From positions 186,001 through 250,000 of the forward strand of contig JARKND010000005.1 of NCBI GenBank assembly GCA_029309925.1: 64,000 bases of DNA, given 5' to 3'. A program made the position numbers and the translations under genes. Origin of the DNA: Fulvivirgaceae bacterium JP3-4 (GTDB lineage Bacteria; Bacteroidota; Bacteroidia; Cytophagales; Cyclobacteriaceae). Every line of letters starts with the position of its first letter. The stretch's first letter is position 1. A model generated the notes under the pieces. The model was not told the origin of the DNA. It worked only from the letters and a program-made list of their open reading frames with translations, and searched no databases. Below, one piece after another: positions 1-7,785 of the stretch.

Positions 1-136
1 TGAAATAGCCGACAGCAAAAACTTAAATGTTTTAGAAAACGTTGATAAGGCGAACCAGCCAATCCTGTGTATTGCAGGGTTTGTTGGGGAAGTGCGATTG
101 ATTGACAACATGTTCTTATATAACACAAACGAATGA
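1..136 (+). CDS. panC: Pantoate--beta-alanine ligase, C-terminal fragment
   Basis: The window opens inside this gene; the frame begins at base 2 and ends at the TGA at 134-136, leaving the last 44 residues. PanC joins pantoate and beta-alanine with ATP to make pantothenate in the cytoplasm. The visible tail contains CIAGFVGEVRLIDNM, which resembles the conserved C-terminal strand of PanC, and panD follows 66 bases downstream, so enzyme and beta-alanine supplier are adjacent. The catalytic motifs lie outside the window, so the call rests on this short tail plus context. Confidence 0.85.
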   Translation, partial: EIADSKNLNVLENVDKANQPILCIAGFVGEVRLIDNMFLYNTNE

Positions 137-202
137 TTTTGGGCCAGGGCCATGCCGTTTGCGAAGTACCTCAAAAAAGAGATAGACCAGTGATTGATTG
201 TT

Positions 203-550
203 ATGCGAATTGAAGTATTGAAATCAAAGATCCATCGCGCGAAAATTACGCAGGCGGAATTGCATTATGTAGGCAGCATTGCAATTGACGAAGACCTGAT
301 GGATGCAGCGAACCTGATCGAAGGTGAAAAAGTCACGGTCGTTAATATTAACAACGGAGAACGCCTTGACACCTATGTCATCAAAGGCGAGCGTGGCTCC
401 GGAAGCATCACACTTAATGGCCCCGCAGCGCGTAAGGCACAGGTTGGTGACATTGTGATCATCATCTCATACGCTTCCATGAAGTTTGAAAAAGCAAAAA
501 AATTCAAGCCTACAATCATTTTTCCTACCCCGGATAACAAATTGTCTTAA
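203..550 (+). CDS. panD: Aspartate 1-decarboxylase (pyruvoyl-dependent)
   Basis: Converts L-aspartate to beta-alanine for pantothenate and coenzyme A synthesis. The 115-residue product has the family's normal length. Gly24-Ser25, in YVGSIAID, is the self-cleavage site that creates the pyruvoyl cofactor on the new N-terminus; Lys9, Arg54, Thr57 and Tyr58 are at the positions used by the Escherichia coli enzyme. The ATG at 203 was chosen because it gives exactly this numbering; an in-frame TTG at 194 would add three residues that the family does not have. It follows panC by 66 bases and probably shares its transcript. No Shine-Dalgarno sequence is visible. Confidence 0.95.
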   Translation: MRIEVLKSKIHRAKITQAELHYVGSIAIDEDLMDAANLIEGEKVTVVNINNGERLDTYVIKGERGSGSITLNGPAARKAQVGDIVIIISYASMKFEKAKKFKPTIIFPTPDNKLS

Positions 551-581
551 CTTCGGCTCACTTTTTTTCTAAAACCTGAGC

Positions 582-1619
582 GTGTCGCCAAAATTAAAAA
601 CTGCTCTACAGTACATCATCATTTTCACCGCTACTGTGGTGCTTATCTGGTTTTCCCTAAGAGGGCTTACCGTTGCAGAAGGTGAAGACAAATGGGGATT
701 TCTTCTCCGTACATGGGAACAGGCGAATAAAGGATGGCTTCTCGCGATGGCCGCGATTGCCGTCCTCAGCCACGTTATTCGTGCTGAACGCTGGCGAATG
801 CTTTTGGTGCCTACCGGTCACACCACAAAACTCAGCTATAGCTTTCTTTCACTGATGGTCGGCTATCTCGTCAATCTCGTCATTCCGAGGGGTGGGGAAG
901 TATCGCGCTGTTACAATCTTTACAAACTCGACAAGACCCCTGTTGAAATGTCTTTCGGTACAGTGGTCGTAGAGCGCATCGTTGATGTTATCTGCCTTGT
1001 TGCACTGATTGGAATTTCTTTCTTCGTTGAATCAGAGAAACTCTTCTCATTCATCGATACACTTCCAATCGGAACAGATCAGTCTTCAAAATTTAAGACG
1101 CTGGCAATTATCGGGGTCGTGTTTGTTGTGCTGATGGTGGGATTATTCTTCGTTCTCAAGCGAAACAAACGCATCAGCACTTTTCTCAAAAAGACCTGGG
1201 ACGGATTTAAAGACGGACTTCTTTCCGTTTTCCGGCTTGAACGCAAGGGACTCTTCATTTTTTATTCGATCATTATCTGGGCACTTTATTTTGCGATGAG
1301 CTACACGGTGATCCTGGCGTTTCCGCAAACAGCGCATTTGGGCGTAAGTGCAGTGCTAAGTCTTTTCGCCATCGGATCGATTGCCATGGCAGTCCCGCTC
1401 CCGGGCGGCACCGGCTCATATCATGTTTTGGTTCCACAAGGTCTCGTATTTCTGTATGGAATTGCTCAGGCTGACGCCATAGCATTCACATTCATCTTCC
1501 ACGGCTGGCAAACGGCTATCATGATCGTTGGTGGAGCAATTTCTCTGATTGTGACCTCCATAGTGGTGAAGAAAAACAACGCGGAAGTCAAAACAAATCC
1601 TACCGCCCAACGTCTTTAA
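582..1619 (+). CDS. Lysylphosphatidylglycerol synthase TM-region / flippase-like membrane protein (UPF0104)
   Basis: A 345-residue integral membrane protein with about eight hydrophobic segments, the first at residues 10-25 and others near 55-70, 85-105, 130-150, 175-195, 225-250, 260-280 and 305-330. It resembles the transmembrane flippase domain of MprF (PF03706) without the aminoacyl-transferase domain. Such stand-alone proteins are thought to move lipids or lipid-linked sugars across the membrane; the substrate here is unknown. The signature-like stretch PLPGGTGSYHVLVPQGL lies near residue 270. The start is GTG at 582, 31 bases after panD, so it probably belongs to the panC-panD transcript. 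Confidence 0.8.
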   Translation: MSPKLKTALQYIIIFTATVVLIWFSLRGLTVAEGEDKWGFLLRTWEQANKGWLLAMAAIAVLSHVIRAERWRMLLVPTGHTTKLSYSFLSLMVGYLVNLVIPRGGEVSRCYNLYKLDKTPVEMSFGTVVVERIVDVICLVALIGISFFVESEKLFSFIDTLPIGTDQSSKFKTLAIIGVVFVVLMVGLFFVLKRNKRISTFLKKTWDGFKDGLLSVFRLERKGLFIFYSIIIWALYFAMSYTVILAFPQTAHLGVSAVLSLFAIGSIAMAVPLPGGTGSYHVLVPQGLVFLYGIAQADAIAFTFIFHGWQTAIMIVGGAISLIVTSIVVKKNNAEVKTNPTAQRL

Positions 1620-1675
1620 TAACACAGCCAAATCGTTGAAAACGTGCGCTTGATGTCGTTTTGTCAGGGAATCTG

Positions 1676-1708
1676 TTTGGCTCAAAGGTTGTTATTATCC
1701 TAACTTGA
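1676..1708 (+). promoter_or_regulatory. Candidate promoter for the zinc peptidase
   Basis: A TTTG at 1676-1679 is followed after 21 bases by TAACTTGA at 1701-1708. This is close to the Bacteroidota pattern TTTG / TAnnTTTG but lacks one T in the -7 element. It lies about 20 bases upstream of the ATG at 1728. Confidence 0.3.
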
Positions 1709-1727
1709 AACAAAAAATATCTATACT

Positions 1728-2432
1728 ATGGGTTTTGGTGCTTTAATTATTGGTCTTGTTTTCATGGCGATCGGCTGGATGGTCAGCTCGCGCCTGAAAA
1801 GCAAATTCCGTGAATACTCTCAGATACATTTAACGCGTGATCTTACCGGTGCTGAAATTGCAAGGCTTATGCTTGCAGACAACGGTCTCAGTGACGTGCA
1901 GGTAATTAGTGTTGAAGGTCAGCTGACCGATCACTATAACCCGGCAAACAAAACCGTTAACCTGAGCCAGGAAGTATACCACGGACGGAATGCTGCGGCT
2001 GCAGCAGTAGCAGCACACGAATGCGGGCACGCAGTTCAGCACGCAAAAGCGTATGCAATGCTTGAGTTCCGCTCGGCTATGGTGCCGATCCAGAATGTGA
2101 GTGCGCAGGTTATCAATTTCCTGTTCATGATCATGATGTTTGGTTCGTTCTTCGCATCGAGCATCTTGCCATGGAGCACAGCATTGCTTATCATAATTGC
2201 TTGTTATGGTGTATTTACGCTGTTTGCCTTTGTTACATTGCCTGTGGAATTTGACGCCAGCAAACGCGCCCTTGCATGGATTGAGGCACGCGGAATTGTT
2301 ACGCGTCAGGAACACGACATGGCAAAAGATGCATTGAAATGGGCTGCGATGACCTACGTAGTGGCTGCTATCGGTGCGCTTACAACGCTGTTCTACTACG
2401 TAATGATGTTCCTTGGAAGCAGAGAGGAATAA
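1728..2432 (+). CDS. Membrane zinc metallopeptidase (Zn_peptidase_2, YugP-like)
   Basis: A 234-residue protein with an N-terminal membrane anchor (residues 4-20), a HEXXH zinc motif at His97-Glu98-Cys-Gly-His101 within AAHECGHAVQH, and two or three further membrane segments (about 128-148, 150-172 and 208-228). This is the order seen in PF04298 metallopeptidases. The substrate is unknown; the active site would lie at the membrane surface. The VEFDASKRA segment after the third helix may supply the third metal ligand, which is inference. It is followed by a strong terminator at 2480-2507, so it ends a transcription unit. Confidence 0.85.
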   Translation: MGFGALIIGLVFMAIGWMVSSRLKSKFREYSQIHLTRDLTGAEIARLMLADNGLSDVQVISVEGQLTDHYNPANKTVNLSQEVYHGRNAAAAAVAAHECGHAVQHAKAYAMLEFRSAMVPIQNVSAQVINFLFMIMMFGSFFASSILPWSTALLIIIACYGVFTLFAFVTLPVEFDASKRALAWIEARGIVTRQEHDMAKDALKWAAMTYVVAAIGALTTLFYYVMMFLGSREE

Positions 2433-2469
2433 AATTCCGTGTACACTGCAATCGTTTTAAAAGAGACAT

Positions 2470-2477
2470 TATTTTTG
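2470..2477 (+). promoter_or_regulatory. Candidate -7 element of the acyl-CoA dehydrogenase promoter
   Basis: TATTTTTG matches the Bacteroidota -7 consensus TAnnTTTG and is followed by C and A, as is common. A start about six bases downstream would fall inside the left arm of the terminator at 2480-2507. No clear TTTG is present at the -33 position, so support is partial. Confidence 0.4.
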
Positions 2478-2479
2478 CA

Positions 2480-2507
2480 AGCCTGAGAGTAATCTCAGGC
2501 TTTTTTA
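2480..2507 (+). terminator. Rho-independent terminator
   Basis: A perfect 9-bp stem (AGCCTGAGA with TCTCAGGCT), loop GTAA, followed by TTTTTATT. It lies 48 bases after the zinc peptidase stop codon and 25 bases before the next start codon. Confidence 0.85.
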
Positions 2508-2531
2508 TTCCATTGACGAAACGGTCCAACC

Positions 2532-3671
2532 ATGAACTTTGAACTGACTGAAGAGCAAATCGCGGTACAACAAGCTGCAAGGGATTTCGCGAGAACCGAA
2601 CTTTTGCCAGGCGTAATTGAACGAGATACGCACCAGAAATTCCCAACTGAACAGATCAAAAAAATGGGTGAGCTTGGCTTCATGGGAATGATGACCGACC
2701 CTAAGTATAATGGCGGAGGAATGGATTCTGTGTCCTATGTGCTGGCGATGGAAGAGATCTCAAAGATTGATGCCTCGGCTTCGGTTTGTATGTCGGTGAA
2801 CAACTCGCTGGTGTGCTGGGGGCTTGAGAAATACGGCACTGAGGAGCAGAAGCAAAAATATCTCGCTAAGTTAACCACCGGTGAAAAAATCGGAGCGTTT
2901 TGCCTCTCCGAGCCTGAAGCGGGTTCCGATGCCACCAGCCAACGCACAACTGCGGAAGACAAAGGTGACTACTATTTATTGAACGGAACGAAAAACTGGA
3001 TCACGAATGGCAACAGCGCCAGCATCTACCTCGTCATCGCGCAGACAGATCCTGAGAAGCGTCACAAAGGAATAAATGCGTTGATTGTCGAGAAAGGAAT
3101 GCCTGGGTTTGTTGTCGGAAAAAAAGAAGACAAAATGGGAATTCGCGGTTCAGACACGCACTCACTCATGTTCACCGATGTCAAAGTTCCGAAGGCAAAT
3201 CGCATTGGCGAGGAAGGGTTCGGTTTTACTTTCGCCATGACAACGTTGAATGGCGGACGCATCGGAATTGCAGCACAAGCCCTTGGAATCGCCAGCGGGG
3301 CATACGAACTCGCCCTCCAATATGCCAAAGAAAGAAAAGCATTCAATAAAAAACTGGCGGAGCACCAGGCGATTCAGTTCAAGCTTGCAGAAATGGCAAC
3401 AAAAATCGATGCTGCACGATTGCTCGTTCACCAAGCTGCCCACCTGAAGGATGCGAACAAAGATTTCGTTAAGGCTGCAGCAATGGCCAAACTGTTTGCG
3501 TCACAAATTGCCCAGGAGGTGACAACCGAAGCTGTTCAGATTCATGGCGGATACGGCTACGTGAAAGAATACCACGTTGAACGCCTCATGCGCGATGCGA
3601 AGATAACCCAGATCTACGAAGGAACGACAGAGATACAGAAGATGGTCATTTCCAGGGAGCTCCTGCGATAG
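2532..3671 (+). CDS. Acyl-CoA dehydrogenase (short-chain / butyryl-CoA type)
   Basis: A 379-residue FAD enzyme that introduces the trans-2 double bond into acyl-CoA thioesters in beta-oxidation or amino-acid breakdown. The three classic parts are visible: an all-helical N-domain (about 1-115), a middle beta-domain with FCLSEPEAGSDA near residue 121, and a C-terminal helical domain with the QIHGGYGY motif near 337. The catalytic base is Glu363 in QIYEGTTEIQ, the position used by short-chain and butyryl-CoA dehydrogenases. The length is normal for a soluble homotetrameric member. It is probably transcribed alone: a terminator precedes it and a convergent gene follows. Exact chain-length specificity cannot be read from the sequence. 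Confidence 0.93.
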   Translation: MNFELTEEQIAVQQAARDFARTELLPGVIERDTHQKFPTEQIKKMGELGFMGMMTDPKYNGGGMDSVSYVLAMEEISKIDASASVCMSVNNSLVCWGLEKYGTEEQKQKYLAKLTTGEKIGAFCLSEPEAGSDATSQRTTAEDKGDYYLLNGTKNWITNGNSASIYLVIAQTDPEKRHKGINALIVEKGMPGFVVGKKEDKMGIRGSDTHSLMFTDVKVPKANRIGEEGFGFTFAMTTLNGGRIGIAAQALGIASGAYELALQYAKERKAFNKKLAEHQAIQFKLAEMATKIDAARLLVHQAAHLKDANKDFVKAAAMAKLFASQIAQEVTTEAVQIHGGYGYVKEYHVERLMRDAKITQIYEGTTEIQKMVISRELLR

Positions 3672-3683
3672 TCAAAGGTAGCA

Positions 3684-3735
3684 AGTTGCAGGTTACATGC
3701 TGTGGCCTGCTACTTGAACCCTGTAACCTGCAACT
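3684..3735. terminator. 14-bp inverted repeat between convergent genes (bidirectional terminator candidate)
   Basis: AGTTGCAGGTTACA at 3684-3697 is perfectly complementary to TGTAACCTGCAACT at 3722-3735. The right arm runs into the stop codon of the leftward prenyl-transferase gene. ATTTTT follows on the plus strand. Smaller related words (GTAGCAAG, CTGCTACTTG) sit inside the loop. Confidence 0.6.
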
Positions 3736-4483
3736 ATTTTTGGTTCCACTCATACACCTTATCCGAAATCTCAATAAGAAGATCCGGTTCTTTCTCGAGT
3801 GCATTTCCAATCACGATCATGTCGGCTCCAGCTTCGAGGGCACGCAATGCTTTTTCAGGCGTATTGATGCCGCCTCCGATGATCAGCGGAACGCGAATCG
3901 TCTTTCTTACTTCGGCAATCATCCTGGCGCTGATCTCGCGCTCGGCTCCGCTTCCCGCATCCATATAGATCGCCTGGAGGCCAAGCATCTCGCCCGCAAG
4001 GGCTGTGCAGGAGGCAAGTGAATATTTATCTTCCGGAATGGGAATCGTATTGCTGATGTATGCTACCGAAGTTGTCTTGCCCGAATTCACCAGCATGTAG
4101 CCCGTTGGAATTACTTCAAGGTTTGTATTTCTCAGCACTGGTGCAGCAATCACATGCTGACCGATCAGGAGTTCAGGATTTCTTCCGGAAATCAGTGAAA
4201 GAAATAGAATTCCATCGGCAGCAGGATCGATCTGCATCGAGTTGCCGGGAAAGAGTATCACCGGAATGTTTACACTTTCTTTAATCGTTCTCACCACATG
4301 CGAAAGGTTCGCAGTGGTGATGAGACTTCCTCCGACAAAAAAATAGTCGACACAATTCTCGCTGGCGAGATTGATGAGATGAAGGAGCCTGGCTGGCTCC
4401 TCTAATTTGTCTGGATCGATCAATACCGCAATGGACTTTTTTCCTTGGGCATGGCGATCCTTAAATGTGCTTAGCAGGGTCAT
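3734..4483 (-). CDS. Geranylgeranylglyceryl / heptaprenylglyceryl phosphate synthase family protein
   Basis: A 249-residue TIM-barrel enzyme of the GGGP synthase/PcrB family, which links a polyprenyl diphosphate to sn-glycerol-1-phosphate through an ether bond. Visible motifs are the N-terminal AVLIDPDK, FVGGSLIT, VILFPGNSMQ, GYMLVNSGKTTSVAYISNT, YMDAGSGA and the phosphate-binding IIGGGINTPEKA followed by GADMIVIGNAL. Archaea use this step to make membrane lipids; bacterial homologues in Bacteroidota have been shown to make such products, but their physiological role is not clear. The ATG at 4483 gives a normal N-terminus; the open frame continues upstream to 4588 but that part is basic, unlike the family, and lies over the next gene. 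It overlaps the upstream gene by 23 bases. Confidence 0.88.
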   Translation of the reverse strand: MTLLSTFKDRHAQGKKSIAVLIDPDKLEEPARLLHLINLASENCVDYFFVGGSLITTANLSHVVRTIKESVNIPVILFPGNSMQIDPAADGILFLSLISGRNPELLIGQHVIAAPVLRNTNLEVIPTGYMLVNSGKTTSVAYISNTIPIPEDKYSLASCTALAGEMLGLQAIYMDAGSGAEREISARMIAEVRKTIRVPLIIGGGINTPEKALRALEAGADMIVIGNALEKEPDLLIEISDKVYEWNQK

Positions 4484-4892
4484 TCGTTGCTTGTTTCTTC
4501 GCGGCCTGCGACTCGAGAAACTCCATGAGTTTTTCTTTCGCAAGTGACAACAGAAGCGTTGTTGCCTGTGCCGCGAGTGCGCTTCCAATAGTTGCCATCA
4601 TCCCTGGTGGTTCCGGTTCAGAGGCAGTTGCAGATTGTTCCGGGCCGCCAGCACCGTGAACAAGCCTGATCTCGGCTGTCTTGGATTTCTTTTTCTTTTT
4701 ACCTGAAAAACTGCTCACAACAAAATATGTCACAGCCAACGCTCCTCCGATGATCAATGCGTTGGTAAGCATCTTCTCAGTTTTTTCGGAAATGAGTCGC
4801 GCATCTTCTTCAAGTTGTTCACGATGCTTTGCTGAACGTTGCAGCAGTTGTCCTTTGATCGGATCGTCAGTTTCAAGCAGTTCCATACTCAA
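4461..4892 (-). CDS. Unrecognised membrane protein, 143 residues
   Basis: No family recognised. Residues 1-40 are charged and helical, with a possible short coiled coil (QLLQRSAKHREQLEEDARL). One clear transmembrane segment follows at 41-62, then a lysine cluster KKKKK that suggests the C-terminal part is cytoplasmic. A low-complexity linker rich in Pro, Glu, Ala and Ser (about 75-97) leads to an amphipathic or second hydrophobic helix at 98-125. It starts inside the 4-bp overlap with the PF07332 gene upstream and its end overlaps the prenyl-transferase start, so the three genes are tightly coupled. A role in membrane organisation is only suggested by this context. Confidence 0.7.
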   Translation of the reverse strand: MSMELLETDDPIKGQLLQRSAKHREQLEEDARLISEKTEKMLTNALIIGGALAVTYFVVSSFSGKKKKKSKTAEIRLVHGAGGPEQSATASEPEPPGMMATIGSALAAQATTLLLSLAKEKLMEFLESQAAKKQATNDPAKHI

Positions 4893-5245
4893 GCGTTTTT
4901 CTTTTTTAGTTTAAGAGCAATTTTTTTCTCGATCGACCGGATAAGCTTTTCGCGATTAACGAGAATCACGATCCCGCCAATCAGGTAGAATCCGGCCACA
5001 ATTGAAAAACCCGCGAAATTTCCGATCTCTTCTCCAATGACAAGTGCAATTGCAACACTGAAAAAGATCAGCACAAGCGCAAAAAGGAAAACCATGGCAC
5101 CGTAAACAATTGCATTGGATGCCTGTTTCGAGATCTCTTCCTTAGCCTCGATTTTCAACAGCTCCACCCGGGTTTCAACGTATCCGGTAAGGTTACTGAT
5201 CAGGCTATCAACCTTAAAAAACTTGGCTAAAGAATCGCGGATCAT
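4889..5245 (-). CDS. Phage holin-like superfamily membrane protein (PF07332 type)
   Basis: A 118-residue protein with an amphipathic N-terminal region (residues 1-45, SLISNLTGYVETRVELLKIEAKEE), two transmembrane segments (about 49-70 and 76-96) and a lysine-rich C-terminus. This is the pattern of the PF07332 putative holin superfamily, found widely in bacterial chromosomes next to small membrane proteins. The family name does not mean phage here: no lysis or phage genes are near. It is the first gene of the leftward three-gene unit with the 143-residue protein and the prenyl transferase. It has an unusually good ribosome-binding site for this genome at 5252-5257, which fixes the ATG at 5245. 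Confidence 0.8.
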   Translation of the reverse strand: MIRDSLAKFFKVDSLISNLTGYVETRVELLKIEAKEEISKQASNAIVYGAMVFLFALVLIFFSVAIALVIGEEIGNFAGFSIVAGFYLIGGIVILVNREKLIRSIEKKIALKLKKKNA

Positions 5246-5251
5246 AAATCA

Positions 5252-5257
5252 CTCCTT
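5252..5257 (-). promoter_or_regulatory. Strong Shine-Dalgarno sequence
   Basis: On the minus strand AAGGAG stands six bases before the ATG at 5245. Most genes in the window lack such a site, so this suggests efficient initiation of the three-gene unit below it. Confidence 0.7.
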
Positions 5258-5325
5258 ATGCAATATAGACAGAAGATTCTAACTCCGAAAAATCAACGGG
5301 TTAACAGGTAAGCGACAGAAAAATA

Positions 5326-6453
5326 TCATTCCTGATGAAGGTAAATCAGCGAAAATGGAATGATAAAAAACGTGAAAAGAATGAAAAGAAATCCGGCAAT
5401 CCGATAGCGCAACGTGAGCTTACCAAGGCCTGTGGCAAGGCGGATCGGCAACTCCTTGAGAGCCGGGATCGGGAAAAAAAACAACACCCCGATAAAATTG
5501 AACAGGAAATGAGCTATGGCGATGTTGATGGCGCTGTTGTTAGAGTTGACCATGGCTGCAATGAATGCAGTAACAGTAGTGCCGATGTTCGCGCCCATAA
5601 TAAACGGTGCTGCCATTCGCATCCTGATGATTTTTTTAGCAACAAGGGGCACAACAAGTGAGGTTGTGATTGTACTTGACCGGATGGCCGCTGTTGTGAT
5701 TAGTCCCCAGAAAAAGGATTTGAACTCACCCGCGAAAAAGAACCTGCTGAATGTCTCGGGGGACTGGGCTTTAAGAAGGTCGGAGATCAGTTTGCGGAAA
5801 ATAAGAATCGACACCACGAGCAAAATGAACGAGAAGACAGCCAGCACTACTCCGCCTGGCACCTGCGCCACGAGAAAATCAGTGATGAAGCTGAATGGAG
5901 TCCAGGCAGTTCCGGGGTTCGTGGAGAGGCTAGTGTCAAATGTGAAAAATGTTCCTCCGATCCATGCTGATGCCGAAGTAAGAAATCCGTAGTTCAATTC
6001 CAGCGGAAAAAGAATGGCGGCTGTGAGTAAATTGAAAAAACAGTGATAGGTACCTGCCGATACCGCGCGCTTAAATTCTTTCTTTTTATTGATGAAGCCG
6101 AGCGATACGATCGTGCTTGTGATCGTTGTTCCGATGTTCGCACCCATGATTACAGGTATAGCACTTTGAAAACTCAACGCTCCGGATGCAACAAGTGCAA
6201 CGGTCAAGGCCGTGGTGGTGGAACTACTTTGAATCAACGCAGTGACAAGCAAACCCACGAACAACGCAGCGAATGGATTTTCTGTAGCCTCTATTACTGA
6301 CCTGGCCGTATCACTTCCCAGATTGTGCAGTGAAGAGACCATGAGGTCGAGCGAAAAAAGAAAAAGAAGGATGCTCCCAATAATCAGCAGCACAAGCGGA
6401 AGTGTACGCTGGGTGTAGGTCTTATTATTTTCAGAAGGATTATCTGCGACCAT
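5326..6453 (-). CDS. Na/Pi cotransporter family protein
   Basis: A 375-residue polytopic membrane protein with two inverted Na_Pi_cotrans repeats (PF02690). The first repeat contains ALIQSSSTTTALT followed by IMGANIGTTITS; the second contains AAIRSSTITTSL followed by IMGANIGTTVTA. The family couples sodium to phosphate uptake or export, and bacterial YjbB-type members export phosphate. In the second repeat the usual QSSS is RSST, which could alter substrate binding. There is no C-terminal PhoU-like domain, unlike longer relatives. The ATG at 6453 was preferred to a TTG at 6459; the upstream M20 gene stops at 6456, giving a three-base gap, so translation is probably coupled. Confidence 0.88.
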   Translation of the reverse strand: MVADNPSENNKTYTQRTLPLVLLIIGSILLFLFSLDLMVSSLHNLGSDTARSVIEATENPFAALFVGLLVTALIQSSSTTTALTVALVASGALSFQSAIPVIMGANIGTTITSTIVSLGFINKKKEFKRAVSAGTYHCFFNLLTAAILFPLELNYGFLTSASAWIGGTFFTFDTSLSTNPGTAWTPFSFITDFLVAQVPGGVVLAVFSFILLVVSILIFRKLISDLLKAQSPETFSRFFFAGEFKSFFWGLITTAAIRSSTITTSLVVPLVAKKIIRMRMAAPFIMGANIGTTVTAFIAAMVNSNNSAINIAIAHFLFNFIGVLFFFPIPALKELPIRLATGLGKLTLRYRIAGFLFILFTFFIIPFSLIYLHQE

Positions 6454-6455
6454 TT

Positions 6456-7646
6456 TCAATTATGTAGTTCCTGCACCGCCATCCATGCCATCAAGCCAGG
6501 GCCGATCTTCAACGCGTCTTCGTCAATGTCGAACGTTGGTGTGTGAACATAGGAGGTAATACTTTTCTCCTTGTTTGCAGTGCCCAGACGATAGAAGGAA
6601 GCAGGAATCACCTGCGAGTAGTACGCGAAGTCTTCTGCGGCAAGCGTAATGTCAATATCAACCACATTGTCAGCGCCAACATAGGCTTCGGCAGCCTTGC
6701 GGATGCGCCTGGTCAACTCCGGATTATTCTGCAGGTATGGATAACCATGCGAAATCTCAACTTCACATTTTCCGCCCATTCCCTCGGCAATACTCTCAGC
6801 CATCTTCCTGATCTTCTGCAGGCCAGCTGCGCGCCACTCTTCATTCATCGCGCGAAATGTTCCGGCTATGTTCACTTCATTTGGAATGATGTTGGTCGCG
6901 CCTTCACCGATAATATTTCCGAACGTGAGCACCGTTGGCTGCTTCGGACTCGCGTTGCGGCTGATGATCTGTTGCAGCGCAATGATGATATGCGAGGCAA
7001 TAACAATCGGGTCAATCGCCAGTTCGGGTGCAGCACCATGGCCACCTTTGCCGATCACGCGCAAGTAGATCTCATCCGAGCTTGCCATGTACATTCCCTC
7101 GCGGAAACCAATTTTTCCTGCCGGGAGTAATGGAAAAACGTGCTGTCCGATAATGCCGGAAGGACGAGGATTTTCTAGCGCTCCATCCCGGATCATGTAT
7201 GAAGCACCACCAGGTGTTTTTTCTTCACCAGGCTGAAACAGCAAACGGACAGTTCCTTCGAAATGATCGCGCACTTCATGCAGAATCTTTGCTGTGCCGA
7301 GAAGTGAGGACGTGTGCACATCGTGGCCACAGGCATGCATCACACCGGGCACCTTTGAAGCGTACGGAACTTTATTGGCTTCCTGGATCGGCAGAGCATC
7401 CATGTCTGCACGCAAGGCAACGCTTTTCTTACCAGGATTTTTCCCCTGGACTTCCACGATGAGTCCGGTGGTCGCCACGCCTTCTCTGGGCGACAATCCG
7501 AATTGCTTCAATTGCTGAGAAACATACCTGACAGTGTTATACTCCTGGTAAGAAAGTTCCGGATTCGCGTGCAGGTGCCTGCGAAAAGTAATTACCTCTT
7601 CACTGTACTTTCCCGACAACGTCTTTATTTTTTCAAGAAGGTCCAT
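6456..7646 (-). CDS. M20 family amidohydrolase (N-acyl-amino-acid / hippurate hydrolase type)
   Basis: A 396-residue cytoplasmic metallohydrolase of the M20D group, which removes acyl groups from amino acids or related compounds. Seen in order: FRRHLHANPELSYQEYNT near residue 22, ALRADMDALPIQE, the metal-binding HACGHDVHTS, QPGEEKTPGGASYMI, GQHVFP, a lid domain about 185-300, and AAEDFAYYSQ near the end. Two metals would be held by Cys and His of HACGHD, the Glu-Glu pair, and His of GQHV. The product overlaps nothing upstream and the gene probably starts the transcript that includes the Na/Pi transporter. Substrate cannot be assigned from sequence. Confidence 0.92.
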   Translation of the reverse strand: MDLLEKIKTLSGKYSEEVITFRRHLHANPELSYQEYNTVRYVSQQLKQFGLSPREGVATTGLIVEVQGKNPGKKSVALRADMDALPIQEANKVPYASKVPGVMHACGHDVHTSSLLGTAKILHEVRDHFEGTVRLLFQPGEEKTPGGASYMIRDGALENPRPSGIIGQHVFPLLPAGKIGFREGMYMASSDEIYLRVIGKGGHGAAPELAIDPIVIASHIIIALQQIISRNASPKQPTVLTFGNIIGEGATNIIPNEVNIAGTFRAMNEEWRAAGLQKIRKMAESIAEGMGGKCEVEISHGYPYLQNNPELTRRIRKAAEAYVGADNVVDIDITLAAEDFAYYSQVIPASFYRLGTANKEKSITSYVHTPTFDIDEDALKIGPGLMAWMAVQELHN

Positions 7647-7785
7647 GGCGCAATAAATCGTTTAAAATTAACCAAAGTTTCAGGATTGGATTAAAAAGGC
7701 CGTTTTAAGAATAAAAAGAATTGTTCACGAAGTAGGGGTATTTGCGGGCGGGGTTGTCATTACGGCATACTGACAAACACCCGTT

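Noticed and set aside
4484-4588. Longer N-terminus of the prenyl-transferase
   Set aside because: The extension is very basic, lies over the neighbouring gene and is not found in the family.
4889-5245. Prophage signal from the holin-like name (also 57902-58264)
   Set aside because: Both families are common chromosomal membrane proteins, and no phage structural, lysis or integrase genes are nearby.
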